The notes under the pieces were generated by a model. The model saw nothing but the letters and a program-made list of their open reading frames with translations. It did no database searches and was not told the DNA's origin. The position numbers and the translations under genes were made by a program. Below are positions 59,346 through 64,000 of a stretch of DNA of 64,000 nucleotides, in pieces; positions within the stretch are counted from its first letter, which is position 1; every line of letters begins with the position of its first letter. Location of the stretch: the NCBI RefSeq assembly GCF_030166655.1, contig NZ_CP126446.1, positions 1,116,001 to 1,180,000 on the forward strand, written 5' to 3'. Source of the stretch: Pontibacillus chungwhensis. Lineage in GTDB: Bacteria > Bacillota > Bacilli > Bacillales > BH030062.

Positions 59346-59388
59346 GCAAACCCTAATCAAGGAAGCGTTTATAGGAGGGGCCTTATCG

Positions 59389-59547
59389 TTGTCTTATACG
59401 CCAACACGATTTGATGCTATGTATGAAGAATTTGTTGCCGACCTTCATAAAATCTTTCTAACCTATCAACAGAATGTACGAGTTACGTTCCACGATCAAA
59501 CAGAGGTTTGTGTAGGACAGTTCGCTTTACAAAAAACAGAAGCTTAG
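59389..59547 (+). CDS. Small protein, 52 aa
   Basis: TTG start eight bases after ATAGGAGGGG. MSYTPTRFDAMYEEFVADLH, then KIFLTYQQNVRVTFHDQTEV and a short tail. Soluble, mixed alpha/beta; family not recognised. Followed by a strong hairpin. Confidence 0.5.
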   Translation: MSYTPTRFDAMYEEFVADLHKIFLTYQQNVRVTFHDQTEVCVGQFALQKTEA

Positions 59548-59550
59548 GCA

Positions 59551-59595
59551 AAAAGGGTAGAAGAAACGAAAGTAATCGCGTTCTTCTACCCTTCA
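59551..59595 (+). terminator. Bidirectional terminator
   Basis: AAGGGTAGAAGAA/TTCTTCTACCCTT perfect 13-bp arms; the minus-strand gene's stop lies inside the right arm. Confidence 0.85.
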
Positions 59596-60134
59596 TAACA
59601 CTCCTCGTACCGATCCTTCATCAGGAAACTCTGACAAGCAAATCCTCGGTCATGATAGATCTCTTTCCCGACTTCTAAATCGATGCTTTGATTCGACTCG
59701 GGGAATCTTGGTTCTTCATTTGTGATGGAAAGGGTCTGATCATCTTTCCACTCTAACGAAAAGTGACTCTTCGCATCGCTATAATAAATGACCTCTTTTT
59801 CGTTATCCTGCTCATGATTCGTAATCTCTACCCAAAGGTTCACCCCACCTGCGGCACCGCCGTAGGTCTCGTAATAGGCGTTAGCTGTGTAGGTACCCTG
59901 CGGGGATTCTGTCGTTTCTTCATAAGGCGTTCCTTCAAGGTCACCGAATGTGAAGAAATAAGTATGGTAGCCGATGAGCCCAAAGCCGAGCGCAATTCCT
60001 GTTACAGCTGTTAGCAGTAGCTTCTTTGGGAAAGATCTCTTTTTCAAGAAGTAGGGGACGAGCATAATGCCAAAGGCAAGTAGAACGAAGAAGGTTACTA
60101 GGAAAATGGCCAGAGTCCACCCGTCTATATACAT
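59586..60134 (-). CDS. DUF5412-family membrane protein
   Basis: 182 residues; ATG after TAAGGAGGCTAAGCG. Two or three N-terminal helices (about 7-30, 40-62), then an extracytoplasmic domain with the family pattern SPQGTYTANAYYETYGGAAG, NLWVEI, VIYYSDAKSHFSLEW and RGFACQSFLMKDRYEECY. Three Cys at the C-terminal end. Function unknown. The protein at 4769-5152 may be a shorter, diverged relative. Confidence 0.75.
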   Translation of the reverse strand: MYIDGWTLAIFLVTFFVLLAFGIMLVPYFLKKRSFPKKLLLTAVTGIALGFGLIGYHTYFFTFGDLEGTPYEETTESPQGTYTANAYYETYGGAAGGVNLWVEITNHEQDNEKEVIYYSDAKSHFSLEWKDDQTLSITNEEPRFPESNQSIDLEVGKEIYHDRGFACQSFLMKDRYEECYEG

Positions 60135-60237
60135 CGCTTAGCCTCCTTATATAGAATAAACAAATCCAATTTTACCATAAAATGACTAATGTGAATGCCC
60201 AAAATGTTCTCAACTATGTGAGAAAAGGTCAGAAGCG

Positions 60238-60288
60238 TTGACAAGATTTTTAGAACACGTTATAGTGTTCTGTGTACCCAATGGGGTA
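60238..60288 (+). promoter_or_regulatory. Sigma-A promoter with two overlapping operators, upstream of the OsmC-family gene
   Basis: TTGACA (60238-60243), 17-bp spacer, TATAGT (60261-60266). The dyad AGAACAC-N6-GTGTTCT (60252-60271) straddles the -10. Directly after it comes TACCC-N4-GGGTA (60275-60288), which resembles CsoR/CstR-type operators. Regulator identity is inference. Confidence 0.7.
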
Positions 60289-60385
60289 TATAAAAAATGA
60301 ATTATACCGATGACGAATGACTGATAGAAGAGGTTTCCTCTTATTGAAATAAAACGGATCAATACTAGAATAGGGAGAGATTTAA

Positions 60386-60835
60386 ATGACAAATAAAATG
60401 ACAATGAACGTAACAGCACAAACAGAAGGGATTACAGTTAAAGCGAATGCAGGTAAACACGAATTTATGATTGATGAAGGAAAGCACATGGGGGGACAAG
60501 ACTTAGGTCCAAACCCACTACAGAGTGTCCTTGGTTCACTTGCGGCTTGTGAGAATGTGACTTCGCGAATGGTGGCAAGAGAAATGGAATTCGATCTTCA
60601 GGACATTTCCTTCAACATCTCAGGTGAATTTGATCCGCGTGGATTTATGGGGAAAGCTGATGTGCAACCTTACTTTGACGTTGTAACGATTGAAGCGGAA
60701 GTTATCACAACAGAATCTGCTGAACGTTTGAAAGAACTACAAGAAAAAGTAGAAGCCCGTTGCCCGATTTATACCATGATGAAAGCAGCTGGCGTGAACA
60801 TGGTTGATACATGGAAAGTGGCTCAACCAGCATAA
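60386..60835 (+). CDS. OsmC/Ohr-family protein
   Basis: 149 residues, ATG after TAGGGAGAGATTTAA. Both conserved cysteines of the family are present: LAACENVTSRM and EARCPIYTMM. The start matches YhfA-like OsmC proteins (NPLQSVLGSLAACENV). Members reduce organic hydroperoxides or handle persulfides. The elaborate promoter upstream suggests strong induction. Single-gene unit with own terminator. Confidence 0.88.
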   Translation: MTNKMTMNVTAQTEGITVKANAGKHEFMIDEGKHMGGQDLGPNPLQSVLGSLAACENVTSRMVAREMEFDLQDISFNISGEFDPRGFMGKADVQPYFDVVTIEAEVITTESAERLKELQEKVEARCPIYTMMKAAGVNMVDTWKVAQPA

Positions 60836-60846
60836 TAGATAGATAG

Positions 60847-60879
60847 GGAAAAGCCAGGATGTGCAATCCTGGCTTTTTT
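60847..60879 (+). terminator. Intrinsic terminator
   Basis: AAAAGCCAGGAT-GTGCA-ATCCTGGCTTTTTT, a 12-bp stem. Confidence 0.92.
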
Positions 60880-60894
60880 ATGATGACGAGAACG

Positions 60895-61179
60895 CTACAT
60901 AAAGATCGCTCCCCCAATAAAATCACCTAACCCAGAAGACCAGACGAACAGGAGAACAACGCTTAACACAAGACTTGAGATTCGCGCTCTTTTAGAATGC
61001 ATGCTTATTTGAATTGTGTACAATATCGCCCAAATAAGGTAAGAAGCCGTGACCCCGAACCACACATCGGCCGTAACTCCCGTAGCACTCATCCCAAACC
61101 CAAATAGAACTAAAAGATTAAAGACTGTCAGTACGACCAAAAGAAATATATTGATTATATGGATTGTTTTTCGTCCCAA
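60895..61179 (-). CDS. Small membrane protein, 94 aa
   Basis: TTG start three bases after GGGGGGGAAGGTAC. About three helices (8-30, 38-58, 66-90). No recognised domain; function unknown. Confidence 0.55.
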   Translation of the reverse strand: MGRKTIHIINIFLLVVLTVFNLLVLFGFGMSATGVTADVWFGVTASYLIWAILYTIQISMHSKRARISSLVLSVVLLFVWSSGLGDFIGGAIFM

Positions 61180-61358
61180 GTACCTTCCCCCCCTAAATTC
61201 ATAGCGGAACTTATTTCCAATTACATTCTTTCAAACATATGGATATTTTACAATAATTTCACGCAGATTCATCCTAAAAAATGGGAGCATCCATTTCAAC
61301 CGATCTAGATCTATGCTATTCTATCGTCAAAAGGTAAGAGGTAAGGGAGGGAAATCGA

Positions 61359-61535
61359 ATGTTCGGAGACAAACCGACCTGCATGGTGTGTGGGAAAGAA
61401 ATTCAGGGGGATGAGTTGGTGTATGTGAAGATGCGCTATCCAAAGCGTAAAGGAATGACAGAGATCAAGGCGTACCTCAATAACGAAGCGCGGTTTATTT
61501 GTGAAGAGTGCTTTGAAAATGGAAGCGCTCAGTGA
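61359..61535 (+). CDS. Small zinc-ribbon protein, 58 aa
   Basis: ATG after AAGGGAGGGAAATCGA. Two CxxC knuckles (CMVC at 8-11 and CEEC at 48-51) enclosing a basic middle (MRYPKRKGMTEIKAYL). Similar short proteins in Bacillus are often annotated as Fe3+ hydroxamate ABC transporter-like, but nothing here shows transport. A nucleic-acid or protein-binding zinc ribbon is more plausible. An opposite-strand frame here is considered a shadow. Confidence 0.6.
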   Translation: MFGDKPTCMVCGKEIQGDELVYVKMRYPKRKGMTEIKAYLNNEARFICEECFENGSAQ

Positions 61536-61611
61536 GTCTGGAAAAGATTCCTCTGTCATGTGATATAATGAAGGAAATGGAAATCGTTTAGCTGGAAAGG
61601 GGGAGGGTGGA

Positions 61612-61827
61612 GTGAGAGACAAAGTGTTCTTTGGAATAGGGTTTATCCTTCTGTTACCCATTACCACCTCTATTTATAAGTGGATCTACTACCATTTTCC
61701 CTGGAATGGCAATGACGTTGTCGATATACTGACCGTGTTGCTTTATCTGGCAGGAATACTTCCGTTAACAGCTTATTTATCAAACGAAGTGGTGAAGTCT
61801 TACATAAATAATCGAAAGCGGGTTTAG
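61612..61827 (+). CDS. Small membrane protein, 71 aa
   Basis: GTG start after AAAGGGGGAGGGTGGA. Two helices (about 4-24 and 36-58) and a basic tail (NNRKRV). No recognised family. Confidence 0.55.
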   Translation: MRDKVFFGIGFILLLPITTSIYKWIYYHFPWNGNDVVDILTVLLYLAGILPLTAYLSNEVVKSYINNRKRV

Positions 61828-61911
61828 ATTCTCGTTCTGTAAACTTCCGATGACGGGAGTTTTATTTTTTTTCAATCAAGTAAACAATTTTCTGTGGGAG
61901 GGTGTGCCGTT

Positions 61912-62784
61912 ATGAAGCGTGTATTAGTGGCCGGGGCTACCGGGTACCTGGGGCGATATGTGGTCAAAGCCTTTAAAGAAGCCGGGTATAGCGTGAAAGT
62001 GTTGGTCCGGTCGAAAGAAAAGATGAAGGAAGAGGGTCCATTCTCGTCTCCTGCTATTATGGAAGCAGTCGATGAGTTCGTCGTGGGGGATGTAGCTGAG
62101 CCCGCTTCTCTGAAAGGGATTTGTTCCGATGTGGATTACGTATTCTCTTCTGTTGGTCTTACAAGGCAGAAAGGAAAATTAACGTTCAAGGACGTCGATT
62201 ACAAAGGGAACCTTAACTTGCTGAAAGAGGCAGAAGAAAGCAAGGTTGAGCGGTTCATGTATATAAATGTGCACGGTGCTGAAGACTGCCCATCTGCTCT
62301 TATTCAGGCGAAGAAAAAGTTTGTCCAAGAATTAGAAAAAAGCGATCTAGATTCGACTATCGTGAACCCGACCGGTTACTTCTCTGACATGACCGAGTTT
62401 GCCTCGATGGCGAAGAAGGGGCGGGTGCTCTTATTTGGAAAGGGAGACAACAAAATGAACCCGATCCACGGGCAGGATCTGGCATACTACTGCGTGCGCT
62501 CCATTTCTGAGAAGCACTCGCCCTTGAACGTCGGTGGTCCTGATGTGTATACCTACCGGGAAATGGCAGAGCTCGCTAGTCAGACTGTGAACCCAGAAGC
62601 CAAAATCACCTCCATACCGGTTTGGACGGTGAAGGCCATGCTTCCGTTCCTGAGGATCACGAACAAAAAGCAGTACGACTTATTTCAATTTTTCTTCTAT
62701 GTGATGACCCATGACGTGGTGGCCGAGCCTTACGGGAAAATCGATTTGAAGACGTATTTTGAAGAGGGAGAAGCGTCTCGTTAA
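61912..62784 (+). CDS. NAD(P)-binding atypical SDR (NmrA-like)
   Basis: 290 residues; ATG 61912 after GGGAGGGTG. The Rossmann motif VLVAGATGYLGRYVV opens the protein; DVDYVFSSVGLTRQKGK, YINVHGAED and TIVNPTGYFSDMTE follow the atypical SDR5-type pattern without the YxxxK pair. Could be a redox sensor or a reductase of unknown substrate. Single gene. Confidence 0.83.
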   Translation: MKRVLVAGATGYLGRYVVKAFKEAGYSVKVLVRSKEKMKEEGPFSSPAIMEAVDEFVVGDVAEPASLKGICSDVDYVFSSVGLTRQKGKLTFKDVDYKGNLNLLKEAEESKVERFMYINVHGAEDCPSALIQAKKKFVQELEKSDLDSTIVNPTGYFSDMTEFASMAKKGRVLLFGKGDNKMNPIHGQDLAYYCVRSISEKHSPLNVGGPDVYTYREMAELASQTVNPEAKITSIPVWTVKAMLPFLRITNKKQYDLFQFFFYVMTHDVVAEPYGKIDLKTYFEEGEASR

Positions 62785-62882
62785 CCCTCTCAGGCGAAGG
62801 TAAGAACTTCTTTTATAAATGGCAAAACGAACTTTTGTTCTAAAATAGACATATAAATAAGGACAAAAGTGAGTGGTTTCAA

Positions 62883-63923
62883 ATGACATTAACAGACATT
62901 ATTAAGGAGATTCAAAAACTCAATACCTCAGACCAACTACGTTTGAAAGAGTTTTTCACCAAATCTCTTGCGTCATTTTCTGCAAGTGAACCCATTTTTA
63001 AGGAGGTAGCTAAGCAGAAACATAAAGATGGCTACACTTGCACTCACTGTCATTCAAATAATGTTGTCCGATTCGGGAAGTATTCCGTTAAAGTAGGAAT
63101 GAAAACAATGGAACGTCAGCGTTATCGCTGCAAAGATTGCAGGAAAACTTTTACCGATTTCACGAACACTCCTTTACGTGGGTCTCACCTTCCTCATAAA
63201 TGGCTGGATTTCATTCAGTGTATGATTGAAGGGTACTCTTTACGCAAGGCATCTGAGATTATTGAAGTCCACTACGTCACCCTTTTCTATTGGAGGCATA
63301 AGATTTTATCCGCTTTGAAACAAATGGATTTCGACCAATTTTCTGGTATCGTCGAAATGGACGAGACCTATTTCTTGTACTCTGAAAAAGGGAAACGAAA
63401 TTTAAAAGGACGTAAAGCTCGCAAGCGTGGCGGTGCTTCTCAGTTCCGTGGCATCAGCAGAGAACAGGTTTGTGTGTTGATTGCCAGAGACCGTAAAAAA
63501 TTGACTTATTCCAAAGTGATTGGGCAAGGACGTATTGTAAAATCCCGCTTAGAGAAGGCAATTGGCTCCAAGCTATCCAAATCGAATACCTTATGTACTG
63601 ACGCGTGGCGAGCTTTCAAAACCTATGCAAAAGATAAAGGATTAGAGCATTATCCCTTCAAATCAGACGGGAAGGAACGAGTCAAAGGGCTTTACCATAT
63701 CCAAAATGTCAATAACTATCATAGCCGCTTGAAAGGCTGGATGGACCGCTTCAATGGTGTGGCGACAAAATACCTCGACCACTATTTGAGTTGGTTTCAA
63801 TTCCTGGACGTAATCAGATTCCGTAATGATTCCGCAACCGTAAGTAAAATGGTTATTGATAGTTGCTTATTATCGACCAATGCTACTTACGATAGATTAA
63901 GATTATCTTCATTTAAGGCATAG
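62883..63923 (+). CDS. IS1595-family (ISXO2-like) DDE transposase
   Basis: 346 residues. An N-terminal zinc ribbon (YTCTHCHSNN...YRCKDCRKTF), an HTH segment (GYSLRKASEIIEVHYVTLFY) and the DDE nuclease: EMDETYFLYS (D), LCTDAWRAFKTY (D) and the third site in YHIQNVNNYHSRLKGWM / TKYLDHYLSWF. The length is normal and no frameshift is seen, so it is probably active. Terminal inverted repeats could not be placed with confidence; the ATGGCAAA words at about 62818 and 63945 are in direct orientation. Confidence 0.88.
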   Translation: MTLTDIIKEIQKLNTSDQLRLKEFFTKSLASFSASEPIFKEVAKQKHKDGYTCTHCHSNNVVRFGKYSVKVGMKTMERQRYRCKDCRKTFTDFTNTPLRGSHLPHKWLDFIQCMIEGYSLRKASEIIEVHYVTLFYWRHKILSALKQMDFDQFSGIVEMDETYFLYSEKGKRNLKGRKARKRGGASQFRGISREQVCVLIARDRKKLTYSKVIGQGRIVKSRLEKAIGSKLSKSNTLCTDAWRAFKTYAKDKGLEHYPFKSDGKERVKGLYHIQNVNNYHSRLKGWMDRFNGVATKYLDHYLSWFQFLDVIRFRNDSATVSKMVIDSCLLSTNATYDRLRLSSFKA

Positions 63924-63974
63924 TATTATTTTTTCAGTATGGCAAACAAATGCGACTCGTAGGGAGGGGTTTGT

Positions 63975-64000
63975 ATGAAACAAACAAGGATAGGCTCTTG
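63975..64000 (+). CDS. Start of a CDS cut by the window end
   Basis: ATG four bases after AGGGAGGGGTTTGT, reading MKQTRIGS and leaving the window. Too short to name. Confidence 0.4.

Noticed and set aside
61311-61667. 118-codon minus-strand frame
   Set aside because: Opposite a well-supported CxxC zinc-ribbon gene; no ribosome binding site.
62815-63955. ATGGCAAA words at both sides of the IS1595 transposase as terminal repeats
   Set aside because: They are in direct rather than inverted orientation and too short to count as insertion-sequence ends.

Overview
The window looks like chromosomal DNA of a spore-former-type Gram-positive bacterium (Bacillota, family Bacillaceae, possibly a halotolerant or marine genus). 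This rests on strong AGGAGG-type ribosome binding sites, frequent TTG/GTG starts, U-rich hairpin terminators, sigma-A/sigma-B/sigma-54 style promoters, a sortase with a wall-anchored protein, and B. subtilis/B. cereus-like gene families. Genus and species cannot be fixed by eye. No rRNA, tRNA or CRISPR array was recognised.

Layout. 0-4.1 kb: 3' end of hutH with a coupled ion/amino-acid transporter, a nucleoside deaminase, and a membrane PAS-GGDEF protein. 4.2-6.6 kb: two long palindromic intergenic repeats and small proteins. 6.7-13.0 kb: a ketone-body (3-hydroxybutyrate/acetoacetate) module: a sigma-54 activator, a textbook -24/-12 promoter with three upstream dyads, then CoA-transferase A and B, hydroxybutyrate dehydrogenase, thiolase and a GntP-type permease. 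13.0-13.4 kb: a 37-bp tandem array and the first GGCTCAAG array. 13.5-22.7 kb: a Gram-positive Pel exopolysaccharide locus: GH114-type hydrolase, galE, pelD, pelE, pelA (deacetylase), pelF, pelG. 22.7-23.5 kb: the second GGCTCAAG array.

23.5-31 kb: a PAP2 phosphatase with a sigma-B-like promoter, an AT-rich stretch of small membrane proteins, Nudix and histidine-phosphatase genes, then a cell-surface block (polysaccharide deacetylase, class-D/F-like sortase with FN3, MPDTG wall protein). 31-37 kb: a frameshifted HTH/coiled-coil gene, a DJ-1 protein, the third GGCTCAAG array, a PBP4-type D,D-carboxypeptidase and an SDR. 37-42.3 kb: a soluble PAS chemoreceptor and many small membrane proteins.

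42.4-48 kb: a 21-bp-period array abutting a three-gene McrBC-like operon (coiled-coil protein, AAA+ motor, DUF2357/PD-(D/E)xK nuclease), a probable Type IV-like defence system. 48-54.7 kb: two nitroreductases (one in a MarR-nitroreductase-monooxygenase operon), DUF805, a small Cys-containing secreted peptide, GNAT, and a repeat-rich coiled-coil protein. 54.9-56.7 kb: an IS200/IS605 element (tnpA and tnpB). 56.7-64 kb: small proteins, a second member of the Cys-peptide family, an EamA permease, an OsmC-family gene with a well-formed regulated promoter, a NAD(P)-binding protein and an IS1595-type transposase.

The points most worth following up are: (i) four intergenic arrays that all repeat a short core every 20-21 bp, about two helical turns; (ii) the Pel locus with a separate hydrolase gene preceded by a GEMM-like structured leader; (iii) the McrBC-like operon; (iv) two unlinked peptide genes ending in A-C-E-S-W-Y-Y-x-x-D-C.
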